A stretch of 64,000 nt of DNA from Deltaproteobacteria bacterium (GTDB lineage: Bacteria > Desulfobacterota > Syntrophobacteria > BM002). The translations under genes and the position numbers were made by a program. The notes beneath the pieces were generated by a model, which was not told the origin of the DNA, ran no database searches, and saw only the letters and a list, made by a program, of their open reading frames with translations. The stretch spans positions 1 through 64,000 of the forward strand of contig JAFDGZ010000022.1 of assembly GCA_019309045.1 (NCBI GenBank). The letters run 5' to 3'. Shown in pieces: positions 24,080 to 32,843 of the stretch. Numbering within the stretch: position 1 is the first letter of the stretch; the number at the start of each line of letters is the position of its first letter.

Positions 24080-25551
24080 GGGCGGTGCTCTCCAGTTCGA
24101 GGTCCACTCTTTAGCGGCAGGCTGATGGTAAAGGTAGTTCCTTCACCTTGTCTGCTTTTCACAGTGAGGGTGCCGCCGTGCTTTTCTACAATGCCATGGG
24201 CTACTGAGAGGCCGAGGCCAGTGCCGTATCCCACCTCTTTGGTGGAGAAGAAAGGGTCGAATATGTGAGGCAGGTCTTCCGGGGTTATGCCACAGCCGGT
24301 GTCACTCACATCTATCTCCACCATCTTCCGTGCCAGATTTTCGCGGGCGGTTATGCTGATTTTCCCCTCGCCTTCAGGAATGGCCTGGGCAGCATTGAGC
24401 AGAAGGTTGAGGAGCACCTCCTGCAGCTTCTGGCCGTCAGCGTATATATCCAGATCCTCGGGTACGTTGCTGTCAATCTCCACGCCGGCGGGCACCTGGC
24501 TCGATACCAGACGGATAGTATTGAGGATGAGGTTTTCCAGGTTGATCCAGCCGGGCTGGAATTCCCTCTCCCTGGAGAACTCCAGAAGACCTTTGACAAT
24601 ATCTCTGGCTCTGTCCACCTCCTGGTCGATGTTCTTGAGCAGCCTGTCAGCGTGCTCTCCATCTGTGCCGGCCAGCTCCTCCATGAGAATCTGGCAAGAA
24701 GTAGAAATGTTGTTGAGCGGATTGTTGAGCTGATGGGCAATGCCAGAGGTGAGAATTCCCAGAGATGACAGCTTCTGCGCCTGCACCAGCTGTTCCTGGC
24801 GCTTTTCGAGTTCGGTTACCATCTTGTTGAACGCTTCCACCACAGCCTGGGTTTCGTCACCAGTTTGATGGACTGGCAGGCTCTTGAAATCTCCTTTAGC
24901 AATGCGGCGGGTGGTCCGCTCGATAACTTGCAGAGGCCTGACGATCTTGCTGCTCACCAGCATGGTGAGAAAGAGTCCTAGCGCGGAGAGAATCACCAGC
25001 AGATAGACGATATTGTGCCTTAACGAGGCGAGGATATGATGAATTCTGTTGTACTCGAAGTCTGCCAGTTGCAAAGAAAAGTCCACCAGATTCTTGCCGC
25101 TTTGCCGAAGCCTGGCTTCGATTGCAGCTCTCTTGCTCGCATCCGGGCTTTCCGCCTGAGTAGCTGCCAGATTTTGCAAGAGACGGCTGTAGCGAGTCAT
25201 CTCATCCTCGAGCTTGTTGAGATAGACTGCTCCCTGCAAGCCCTCCACACCTGGGGCGATCTTGTGGAATATCCTTTCTCCTTCTTCCACATAGTTCAGA
25301 GTCTCCTGGTAGTCCTGCTCCTTGCCGTAGAGGAGAAAGTTTTTCTCGTAGCGTCTCACCTCCAGTATGGTATCGTGAAGCTGGCTGGCAGTTTCTACGA
25401 ATCTGAGTTTTCGATCGATTTTCACCAGACTTCGATAGGCAATAATACCAATTAGCAGGAAGGCGATAATGGACAGAGAAAATCCCAGCACCACCTTCTG
25501 GCGGATGGTTAGATAAAGGTATGAGCGAGCCTTTCGCATAAGGTTTCTCAT
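24076..25551 (-). CDS. Membrane sensor histidine kinase with HBM-like periplasmic domain
   Basis: A 491-residue kinase with TM1 about 20-40, a helical periplasmic domain 41-180, TM2 about 181-203 and HAMP 204-255. HisKA follows with His273 in IAHQLNNPLNN. The ATPase domain has NLLLNAAQAIP (N box), DTGCGITPEDLPHIFDPFFSTK and GTGLGLSVAHGI. The periplasmic part contains LEVRRYEKNFLLYG, which resembles helical bimodular (HBM) sensors that bind small carboxylates; the ligand is unknown. It is the first gene of a minus-strand pair with the NtrC-type regulator (ATGA overlap) and is the best candidate kinase for both that regulator and the Lon receiver. Confidence 0.93.
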   Translation of the reverse strand: MRNLMRKARSYLYLTIRQKVVLGFSLSIIAFLLIGIIAYRSLVKIDRKLRFVETASQLHDTILEVRRYEKNFLLYGKEQDYQETLNYVEEGERIFHKIAPGVEGLQGAVYLNKLEDEMTRYSRLLQNLAATQAESPDASKRAAIEARLRQSGKNLVDFSLQLADFEYNRIHHILASLRHNIVYLLVILSALGLFLTMLVSSKIVRPLQVIERTTRRIAKGDFKSLPVHQTGDETQAVVEAFNKMVTELEKRQEQLVQAQKLSSLGILTSGIAHQLNNPLNNISTSCQILMEELAGTDGEHADRLLKNIDQEVDRARDIVKGLLEFSREREFQPGWINLENLILNTIRLVSSQVPAGVEIDSNVPEDLDIYADGQKLQEVLLNLLLNAAQAIPEGEGKISITARENLARKMVEIDVSDTGCGITPEDLPHIFDPFFSTKEVGYGTGLGLSVAHGIVEKHGGTLTVKSRQGEGTTFTISLPLKSGPRTGEHRP

Positions 25552-25725
25552 ATTTGTTATTGCGGACTACGGTGGATTGAGTATAAAAAAATCGTAGAAA
25601 AATAGCAAATCAGTAAACTTAGTGGACCAGTTCATAAATAGGCTGACGTTCTCGAGGGCGCCAGGGCAACCGACAGGCAACGCTGCCGGGCTGGCAAGCC
25701 CTGGTGGCCGAATGCCAGTGTATTA

Positions 25726-27516
25726 TTGGGCCGCCTGGACAAACTTTGCTTGCAGAGAGTGCTGGTTGTGCATCCTGCTGTGAAAAATTTTATTCGCAAG
25801 TGGCAGCTTGACGAACACCTCACCTTGTATCTGCTGGCCATTGTGGTTGGAGCACTGGGGGGCTATGGTGCTGTGTTCTTCAGGTTTCTCATCAAGGCGG
25901 CCCAGTATCTTTTCTACCAGAACAGTGAAGAATTTCTCACCTTCTTTCAGACGGTGCCCTTCTACCTCAAGCTGCTGCTGCCGGTTGTAGGCGGCCTGGC
26001 AGCAGGGCTGCTGATACGCTGGGGAGGAGAAAAAGCCAGGGGCCACGGCGTTCCGGAACTCATAGAGGCCGTGGTTCTCAGGGGCGGCCGCATCTCCTGG
26101 CGCACTGCGGCGGCGCGCATATCTGCCTCTGCCATCACCATCGGTTCAGGAGGCTCCGTGGGCCGGGAAGGGCCCATCATCCACCTGGGCTCCTTCCTGG
26201 GCTCCGCAGTGGCGCAGCTGCTCAGGCAGGCAAGAGATCGAGAACGAATCCTGATGAGCTGCGGGGCGGCTGCTGGCATCAGCGCCACTTTTCACGCCCC
26301 CATAACCGGCATGCTGTTCGCAGTGGAGTTGCTCCTGGGTGATTTCGCCCTCGCCAGCTTCTCGCCGGTGGTGCTAGCCTCGGTCACTGCTGCCACAGTG
26401 TCTGGCTTGCACCTGGGCAAGCTGCCGGCCTTCGTGGTTCCTGTATTCCAAGTGCAGTCCCTGTGGGAATACGCGGTCTACCCGGTGCTGGGGTGTATAA
26501 GCGGACTGGTGGCAGTGGTTTTCATCAACTGTCTCTATTTTTGCCAGGATCGCTTCGAGTCGCTGAAAATACCGGCCTGGCTCAAGCCGGGATTGGGCGG
26601 TTTGCTGCTTGGCGCCATGCTGCTGCTGGCGCCCCAGGTTTTTGGCGTCGGCTATGGCGCCATCAACCTGGCCCTGCTCAATCAAATGGACCTGGTGCTC
26701 ATGGCCAGTCTGCTGTTCGCCAAGATCCTGGCAACCTCCATGAGTCTCGGCTCCGGTGCAGCAGGCGGCATTTTGGCGCCTTCTCTGTTTATAGGTGCCA
26801 TGACCGGGGGCAGTTTTGCCTATTTCGCCGCTTACTGGCTGCCATTTCCCGTATCCTCGGCCAGCAGCTATGCCCTGATAGGTATGGGTGCCGTGGTGGC
26901 AGGCTGTACCCAGGCGCCAGTTACGGCCATCCTGCTCACCTTTGAGCTTTGTAACCAATCGCAGATTATCATACCGGTGCTCGCGGCGGCAATTGTCAGC
27001 ACCATTACTGCTTCACTGCTGAAACACGGCTCGATCTATAGTCTCAAACTGCTGCGCCGCGGTATAGATGTCTCCGGCGGCAGGGAGCAGAACATACTGC
27101 GCACTATCCGGGTGGGAGAGGTAATGGTCCGAGACATCCAGAGTGTGGTGGAGTCGGCTCCTATGGCTGTGGTGCTGGACCTCTTCAACAAATTTGATCT
27201 TTCCTGTCTTACGGTTGTAAACTCCAAGGGGCAGCTCGTGGGGGTGATCTCTTTTCATGACATTTCCGGGCTGGCTGCCGCGGAGGAGATGCAGCAGCTG
27301 CTCATTGCCCGGGACCTGGTCAACCCCGAGGTGGCCAGACTTTTTCCTACTGACAGCCTGAAGACCGCCCTGGACAAGCTGGAGAGAGAAAAAGCTGCCC
27401 AGCTGCCAGTGGTTTCCGAGGATGGCACCAACAAGCTCGTGGGCCTTGTGCAGGAAAGGGATGTGCTTGCTGCTTATGAGAGGGAGCTCGAGCTTCGCTG
27501 GCAGGACCTTGGTTGA
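25726..27516 (+). CDS. CLC-family chloride channel/transporter with C-terminal CBS pair (copy 1)
   Basis: A CLC protein of up to 596 residues. The anion-path motifs are GHGVPELIEAV, GSGGSVGREGPIIHLGS (gating Glu in GREGP) and GSGAAGGILAPSLFIGA. The segment matching the internal proton glutamate of CLC-ec1 reads PITGMLFAVELLL: the first Glu is kept but the next position (Glu203 in CLC-ec1) is Leu, which favours uncoupled or channel-like transport. Two CBS motifs fill residues about 460-590 (VGEVMVRDIQSV, LPVVSEDGTNKLVGLVQERDVL). The start is uncertain: TTG 25726 or an internal GTG (25759 or later). Probably cotranscribed with the kinase 48 bases downstream. Confidence 0.9.
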   Translation: MGRLDKLCLQRVLVVHPAVKNFIRKWQLDEHLTLYLLAIVVGALGGYGAVFFRFLIKAAQYLFYQNSEEFLTFFQTVPFYLKLLLPVVGGLAAGLLIRWGGEKARGHGVPELIEAVVLRGGRISWRTAAARISASAITIGSGGSVGREGPIIHLGSFLGSAVAQLLRQARDRERILMSCGAAAGISATFHAPITGMLFAVELLLGDFALASFSPVVLASVTAATVSGLHLGKLPAFVVPVFQVQSLWEYAVYPVLGCISGLVAVVFINCLYFCQDRFESLKIPAWLKPGLGGLLLGAMLLLAPQVFGVGYGAINLALLNQMDLVLMASLLFAKILATSMSLGSGAAGGILAPSLFIGAMTGGSFAYFAAYWLPFPVSSASSYALIGMGAVVAGCTQAPVTAILLTFELCNQSQIIIPVLAAAIVSTITASLLKHGSIYSLKLLRRGIDVSGGREQNILRTIRVGEVMVRDIQSVVESAPMAVVLDLFNKFDLSCLTVVNSKGQLVGVISFHDISGLAAAEEMQQLLIARDLVNPEVARLFPTDSLKTALDKLEREKAAQLPVVSEDGTNKLVGLVQERDVLAAYERELELRWQDLG

Positions 27517-27564
27517 CGCAAAACTTGCCTGTTGCCAGTGAGACGAAGCAGGGAAAGAAAGAGA

Positions 27565-28956
27565 ATGACCAGAGCAAATCTCAGGCTAACCAAGATTTTC
27601 TTGGCGGTGTTGATCCTCTTGAGCTTTATTTTTTCAGGCCTTCTTTTTACGGGCATGCTGTCCACCAAAAAGAGACTCGAGAGGCTGAGCAGCAGCCAGG
27701 CCATTTCCTCTGCTCTGGTGGAAGATCTCAGAGATCACTACCAGTTGCAGTGGAGCCTGGACATGGTGCTGATCACCCTTTCTCTTTCCATGGGACTGAC
27801 TCTCATATTGATCTATCGTTATCTGCTGCGGGTAGCCAGCACCCTGAGGGAAGTGCAGACCATTGAGCGGGATATCTTGAACAGCATCACCCGCGGTATA
27901 GTCACAGTGGACCTCCAAGGCCAGATCACTTCGTGCAACCGGGCCCTGGAAGAGATTCTGGGCGTGCAGGCAGCAGCTCTCGTAGGCCATCCGCTGGAGG
28001 AATTGTTTGCTCCTGACGATCCTCTCTATAAATTCCTGGATGAGGCAATCCGGCAGGAGGAAGCTGCTCATGACACGGATGTGGACTACACCACCAGCTC
28101 GGGCAGCGCTGTGTGTCTGCGGGTGACGACATTCGGGCTGAAGAATGAAAAGGGCCAGAAGGTTGGCGCCATCCTGCTGCTCAAAGACATGACTGCTCTG
28201 CGAAAAATGGAGGAGAGAATGCAGCGTGCTTCGCGGCTGGCAGCCCTCGGAGAGTTGATGCAGCGGTTGGTGCACGAGATTCGCAATCCCCTGAGTGCCA
28301 TGGACATCAATCTGCAGCTCCTGGAAGAGAGACTGGAGGCAGCAGGCACAAAAGATGAGGTGGAGCGTTATTTGAAGATTATCAGCAGTGAGACCCGCCG
28401 ACTCAATGAAGTCCTCAGCAAAGCCCAGACATTCGCTCAACCTCATGGAGCTGTGCTGGAGGTGGTGGACCTGCATGAAGTGCTCCAACAGGTGGTCTCT
28501 CTTCTTCGAGCCGAGGCAGAGCGGAAGGGAATCAAGATCGAGGCCAATCTGGCAGCAGCAGAGAGCCTGCTGCGGGCAGACAGGGATCAGCTCGAGCAGG
28601 TGTTCATCAATCTGTTCAAGAACAGTATCGAGGCTATGGCAAACGGTGGCAGGCTGGAGGTGACCTCCAGAAATAGTGTTCGCGGCGGCACCATCGAAAT
28701 AGAGATTGTGGACACGGGCAGCGGCATTCCCATGGGTGACCTGCAGCGGATATTCGATCCTTACTATACTACCAAAAAGAAGGGTACAGGGTTGGGCCTG
28801 AGCATAGTCCATAGTATTATCAATCAACATGGTGGCACCGTAGATGTGGGGAGCTGGTTGGGAGAAGGGACCCTTTTTCATCTCAGCTTGCCCCTGTTGC
28901 CGTCAAATGAGGAGAATGGTGGAAAGAGACAGACCGACAATACTCATCGTGGATGA
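27565..28956 (+). CDS. Membrane PAS-domain histidine kinase (NtrB/ZraS type)
   Basis: A 463-residue kinase from ATG 27565 (purine-rich site GGGAAAGAAAGAG). Two membrane helices (IFLAVLILLSFIFSGLLF; MVLITLSLSMGLTLILIY) enclose a very short periplasmic loop of about 35 residues, so sensing may be in the membrane or through the cytosolic PAS domain (about 95-210). HisKA has His237 in VHEIRNPLSAMD, and the ATPase domain has NLFKNSIEAM and GTGLGLSIVHSI. It overlaps the downstream NtrC-type regulator by 41 bases and follows the CLC gene, suggesting control of anion transport. Confidence 0.92.
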   Translation: MTRANLRLTKIFLAVLILLSFIFSGLLFTGMLSTKKRLERLSSSQAISSALVEDLRDHYQLQWSLDMVLITLSLSMGLTLILIYRYLLRVASTLREVQTIERDILNSITRGIVTVDLQGQITSCNRALEEILGVQAAALVGHPLEELFAPDDPLYKFLDEAIRQEEAAHDTDVDYTTSSGSAVCLRVTTFGLKNEKGQKVGAILLLKDMTALRKMEERMQRASRLAALGELMQRLVHEIRNPLSAMDINLQLLEERLEAAGTKDEVERYLKIISSETRRLNEVLSKAQTFAQPHGAVLEVVDLHEVLQQVVSLLRAEAERKGIKIEANLAAAESLLRADRDQLEQVFINLFKNSIEAMANGGRLEVTSRNSVRGGTIEIEIVDTGSGIPMGDLQRIFDPYYTTKKKGTGLGLSIVHSIINQHGGTVDVGSWLGEGTLFHLSLPLLPSNEENGGKRQTDNTHRG

Positions 28957-30277
28957 TGAGCCCAATATCCGGCAGGGGCTTGCCGAGGCCTTGCAAGATC
29001 AGGGCTACCACATCGAGCAGGCGGCAAGCGGTGAAGAGGCGCTGCAGCGCCTCGAGGACAGAGAGTTCCATCTGGCCCTGGTTGATCTCGTCATGGACGG
29101 CATGGACGGCATCGAGCTCCTGCAGAAAGTCAAGCAGCGTTGGCCCCGAACAGAAGTAGTGATCATTACGGCGCACGGCACCATTGAGACAGCAGTGCGG
29201 GCTCTCAAAGAGGGCGCCTATGACTACCTCACCAAGCCGGTGAACGTTAAACGTTTTCGCTCCTATATACACAACATTCTCCGCAGCCAGGAACTGGAAG
29301 AGGAGAATAGACGGCTGCGCGAACAGCTGCGCACAGAACAGGAGTACAGTCAAATCATTGGCAGAAGCGACAGTCTGCTGAGCGTTCTAGAGATGATCGA
29401 ACAGCTGGCGCCCACGGAGGTTACCGTTCTCATAGAGGGCGAGAGTGGCACCGGCAAGGAGCTGGTGGCCAGGGCCCTGCACCAGAGGAGCGGCAGGGGG
29501 GAGCAGCCTTTTATTTCGGTAAACTGCGGCGCTATTCCCAAGGAAATTATGGGCAGTGAATTGTTCGGCCACGAGCGCGGCGCCTTCACAGGTGCAACTG
29601 CCCAGAAGAAAGGGCGCTTCGAGCTGGCGCACAAGGGCACCCTCTTTCTCGACGAGATTGCCGAGATGGATCTGGAGGCCCAGGTGACCCTGCTGAGAAT
29701 TCTCGAGGAGGGCAAATTCCGGAGGCTGGGGGGCACCAGAGAAATAGCTGTAGATGTGAGGGTGGTGGCCGCTACCAACAAGAGTCTCACTGAACAGTGC
29801 CGTCTGGGTTTGTTCCGGGAGGATCTCTACTATCGACTCAATGTGGCTCGTATGAGCCTGCCGCCCCTCAGAGAACGACGCGAGGATATTCCACTTCTCA
29901 GCCGCCATTTTCTGGAGACTTTTGCCGAAAAGTATCACAAGCCGGGGATCCGGCTGTCCCCCGAGGTACAGAGTCGCCTGGCCACCTATGAGTGGCCTGG
30001 AAACATCAGAGAGTTGCGCAATTGCCTCGAGCGGGCAGTGATTCTCGCCCGCGGTCCGGTCATAGATATGGAGCTGCTGCCAGAACGGTTTCAGGAGAAG
30101 GCTGCTGAGCCCTCGAGGTGGACAATGCCAGTGGGTCGCAGTCTAGCTGAGATGGAAAGGGAGATGATTAGACAAACACTGCAGCAGACCCACGGTCATC
30201 GCAAGGAAACGGCCCGCATTCTGGGAATAAGCGAGCGAGACCTGTACTACAAGCTCAAGAAATACAAGCTTAAATGA
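28916..30277 (+). CDS. NtrC-family sigma-54 response regulator (partner of the PAS kinase)
   Basis: A 453-residue regulator starting at ATG 28916 (GAGGAG site) inside the end of the kinase gene. The receiver has DDEP and LVDLVMDGMDG with the acceptor Asp. The AAA+ domain has GESGTGKELVARALH, a canonical GAFTGA loop and GTLFLDEIAEMD. The C-terminal Fis helix-turn-helix is ARILGISERDLYYKLKKYKL. A sigma-54 promoter lies about 135 bases after its stop, in front of the EIIA gene, which is a likely target together with the CLC gene that follows. Confidence 0.94.
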   Translation: MVERDRPTILIVDDEPNIRQGLAEALQDQGYHIEQAASGEEALQRLEDREFHLALVDLVMDGMDGIELLQKVKQRWPRTEVVIITAHGTIETAVRALKEGAYDYLTKPVNVKRFRSYIHNILRSQELEEENRRLREQLRTEQEYSQIIGRSDSLLSVLEMIEQLAPTEVTVLIEGESGTGKELVARALHQRSGRGEQPFISVNCGAIPKEIMGSELFGHERGAFTGATAQKKGRFELAHKGTLFLDEIAEMDLEAQVTLLRILEEGKFRRLGGTREIAVDVRVVAATNKSLTEQCRLGLFREDLYYRLNVARMSLPPLRERREDIPLLSRHFLETFAEKYHKPGIRLSPEVQSRLATYEWPGNIRELRNCLERAVILARGPVIDMELLPERFQEKAAEPSRWTMPVGRSLAEMEREMIRQTLQQTHGHRKETARILGISERDLYYKLKKYKLK

Positions 30278-30297
30278 AATGCGGAATGGGGACTGGA

Positions 30298-30312
30298 CTG
30301 CAAAAATTGCAG
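30298..30312. promoter_or_regulatory. Candidate enhancer site upstream of the sigma-54 promoter
   Basis: CTGCAAAAATTGCAG is a 6-3-6 palindrome about 100 bases upstream of the -24 element at 30411, the usual distance for an NtrC-type activator. Two direct repeats TGTTTGCCAT (30340-30349 and 30384-30393, 44 bases apart, about four helical turns) lie between it and the promoter and are an alternative site. Binding by the regulator encoded just upstream is inferred. Confidence 0.45.
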
Positions 30313-30408
30313 GCAGGGGAACTGGGGTATATTCTGTCTTGTTTGCCATGGTGAAGTTAACAATTTATATTTACAGGAAAAACTGTTTGCCATATTTTTT
30401 ATTCCAGA

Positions 30409-30425
30409 TTGGCATCATCATTGCT
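30409..30425 (+). promoter_or_regulatory. Sigma-54 promoter of the EIIA gene
   Basis: TTGGCATCATCATTGCT matches the sigma-54 consensus, with GG (30411-30412) and GC (30423-30424) exactly ten bases apart and a complete TTGC at -12. Predicted start about 30436; the EIIA ATG is at 30475 with AAAGGAGAA before it. An NtrC-family regulator gene ends 130 bases upstream. Confidence 0.78.
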
Positions 30426-30474
30426 CTAAGCATTGGGCGAGGTAAAAGACATAGCGCATTGAAAGGAGAACATC

Positions 30475-31008
30475 ATGCATCTTGCCCAGTTTCTCGACCA
30501 AGGCCATGTCATTTTGGAGCTGCAACAAAAGGACCGTTTTGCTTGTCTACAAGAGATCTTTGACAAGGTGGCCACTGACGGCTACCTGAGAAACAAGGTC
30601 CAGGCCCTAGAAGAGCTGTGCCAGAGAGAGCAGCTGGCCACCACGGGTATAGGGAACGGCATTGCGGTGCCGCACGTCTTTACTGATGAGGCCAGCCGCC
30701 CACTGCTCATCATGGCGAGGTCGCCCTCTGGAGTCAGTTTCGATGCCCTGGACGGCAAACCGGTGCATCTCATTTTTGTGGCCCTGTCACCGCGCAAGGA
30801 GAAAGATCTTTTCATCAGTCTTCTCTATCACCTAGTTCGCTTTCTCAAGGTGCGGCAGAACTATGAGGATCTACTGGCTGCCAAAGACGCTGCCGAGGTG
30901 ATGGCAGTGATGGCTAGGGCCAAGGAAAACCTGATGTCGGAAAAATTGAAGAGGCTGGTAAGAGACGAGGTTCGGCCCTACAAGAGCTGGGCAGGAATTT
31001 CCAGTTGA
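30475..31008 (+). CDS. ptsN: PTS EIIA-type protein (PtsN/fructose family)
   Basis: A 177-residue EIIA domain. The phosphorylated His67 is in GIGNGIAVPHVFT, followed by FDALDGKPVHLIFVALSP. It would take phosphate from HPr (the ptsH gene is at 3539). The C-terminal 30 residues beyond the EIIA fold are charged. No EIIB or EIIC is nearby, so a regulatory role like EIIA-Ntr is more likely than sugar uptake. It is placed between a sigma-54 regulator and a CLC gene with a sigma-54 promoter in front, consistent with the known EIIA-Ntr/RpoN link. Symbol given by similarity. Confidence 0.88.
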   Translation: MHLAQFLDQGHVILELQQKDRFACLQEIFDKVATDGYLRNKVQALEELCQREQLATTGIGNGIAVPHVFTDEASRPLLIMARSPSGVSFDALDGKPVHLIFVALSPRKEKDLFISLLYHLVRFLKVRQNYEDLLAAKDAAEVMAVMARAKENLMSEKLKRLVRDEVRPYKSWAGISS

Positions 31009-31067
31009 TTCATTGACAGCTCCCTGTTCATTGACGATTTCACTTGTCTACTGAGGACAGCTCATTT

Positions 31068-32843
31068 ATGAAACCTTTTCGGCAAACTGCTAAAGACCGT
31101 TCCCTAAAGGAACAGCTACGCCGACTCTTCCGCCGCTACCAGTTGAGTGATCAGACTTTTCTTATAGTGGTTGCTGTGGTGGTAGGTTTTCTGGGAGGAC
31201 TGGGGACGATTCTGTTTGAAAAGATGCTTGAGTTTTTCAACTGGCTGTTCTTTGAAGTTTTTCCTCATCCTCTTGGCAATGCCAGGTGGCTGATTATTCT
31301 GATACCAGCCCTCGGCGGTTTGTTTCTGGCGCCGCTCATTCGCTTCTTTCCTGCTGAGGCCAAGAGCGACGGTGTACCTGCCACCATGGAGGCAGTGGCT
31401 CTCAAGAGGGGCATTATCAAAGTGAGGACCTTCCTCATCAGAACCCTGGCCTCTGCTCTCACTCTAGGCTCAGGCGGCTCCGCCGGCAAGGAAGGGCCGA
31501 TCATTCAGATTGGCGCCTCCATCGGTTCTGCAGTGGGCCAATTTTTCAGGGTCTCGGGTGACCGCATGCGGGTGCTGGTTGGCTGTGGCGCTGCTGCAGG
31601 CCTGGCTTCCATTTTCAATGCGCCCATTGCCGGCGTACTCTTTGCCCTGGAAGTGGTGCTGGGAGAATTCAACATCCATATCTTCAGCCCCATAGTCATA
31701 TCATCCGTAGTGGCCACGGCGGTGAGTCGGGCCTGGCTCATTGAAGGCGCGGCATTGAAGCTGCCCCCCTACCATCTTTTCAGCTACTGGGAAATTCTTC
31801 TCTATGCGGTTCTGGGGATCTGCGCTGGCGTGGTATCTGTCGTTTTCACCCGTACTCTCCATGGCATGGAAGATCTCTTTGAACACCACGCCCCTCTGAA
31901 AGCTCATTGGAAGCCTATTTTCGGCGGTTTGGCAGTGGGCATGATCGGCTTTTTCTATCCACAGATTCTCGGCTGCTCCTATGCTCCCATTACCCAGGCG
32001 ATCCAGGGAGATTTTCTCTGGCAGACGCTGGTAGCACTTCTGGTGCTCAAGGTGGTGGGCACGGCCTTCACCCTCGGTTCTGGCGGCTCGGGCGGCATCC
32101 TGTATCCCAGTCTGTTTCTGGGAGCCATGGTGGGTGGCGCCCTGGGGGATCTGTTTCACACAATCTTTCCCCAGATAGTTTCTTCTCCAGGCGGCTACGC
32201 CCTGGTAGGCATGGGTGCGGTGCTCGGGGCTGCCGTGCAGGCACCCATGGCCGCAATCATGATGGTTTTTGAACTGACAAATGACTATGCTATTATTCTG
32301 CCGATGATGACCGCCTGCGTGCTGGCCACGGTCATTCATCGACGGCTCATGACTCACTCCATCTACACCTACAGCCTGGTGAAGCGGGGCATCGATATAT
32401 CTGCTGGCAGGGAAATGGGGATTCTCACTTCGCTCAAAGTGAAAGACATCATGAGCCGGGATGTGCCCAAGATTCCTGGAAATCTTCCCTATGAAGAAGT
32501 GCTGAAACACTGTCTGGCCGGCAACCGCAACTACCTGTACACTATTGACGAGCAGGACAATCTGGAGGGCGTAATCTCTTTCCAGGAACTGAAGGAGTTT
32601 GTCTACGACGATCAATTGCGCCACCTGGTGTTTGCGCGTGACTTGGCCAATCGCGACGTGGTCTACGTGACGCCGGATGAAACTCTGGCCTCATCCCTGA
32701 ACAAGTTCAGTTCTCTCGATGTGGAGGAGCTGCCGGTGGTGCAGAGCTACGACGGCCAGCACCGTCTCGAGGGTATTGTCACCAGGAGCGAACTCATGAG
32801 GATTTATCGAAAGGAAATGGGCAAACGGCTGCTTATCAACTGA
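31068..32843 (+). CDS. CLC-family chloride channel/transporter with C-terminal CBS pair (copy 2)
   Basis: A 591-residue CLC protein from ATG 31068 (TTG 31044 is an alternative). Motifs are SDGVPATMEAV, GSGGSAGKEGPIIQIGAS (gating Glu in GKEGP) and GSGGSGGILYPSLFLGA. The proton-glutamate region PIAGVLFALEVVLGEF keeps the first Glu but has Val at the position of CLC-ec1 Glu203, like eukaryotic channels. The CBS pair begins at VKDIMSRDVPKI and ends with LEGIVTRSELMRIY. It is 59 bases after the EIIA gene and paralogous to the CLC protein at 25726; the two flank a kinase, a regulator and EIIA. Confidence 0.92.
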   Translation: MKPFRQTAKDRSLKEQLRRLFRRYQLSDQTFLIVVAVVVGFLGGLGTILFEKMLEFFNWLFFEVFPHPLGNARWLIILIPALGGLFLAPLIRFFPAEAKSDGVPATMEAVALKRGIIKVRTFLIRTLASALTLGSGGSAGKEGPIIQIGASIGSAVGQFFRVSGDRMRVLVGCGAAAGLASIFNAPIAGVLFALEVVLGEFNIHIFSPIVISSVVATAVSRAWLIEGAALKLPPYHLFSYWEILLYAVLGICAGVVSVVFTRTLHGMEDLFEHHAPLKAHWKPIFGGLAVGMIGFFYPQILGCSYAPITQAIQGDFLWQTLVALLVLKVVGTAFTLGSGGSGGILYPSLFLGAMVGGALGDLFHTIFPQIVSSPGGYALVGMGAVLGAAVQAPMAAIMMVFELTNDYAIILPMMTACVLATVIHRRLMTHSIYTYSLVKRGIDISAGREMGILTSLKVKDIMSRDVPKIPGNLPYEEVLKHCLAGNRNYLYTIDEQDNLEGVISFQELKEFVYDDQLRHLVFARDLANRDVVYVTPDETLASSLNKFSSLDVEELPVVQSYDGQHRLEGIVTRSELMRIYRKEMGKRLLIN

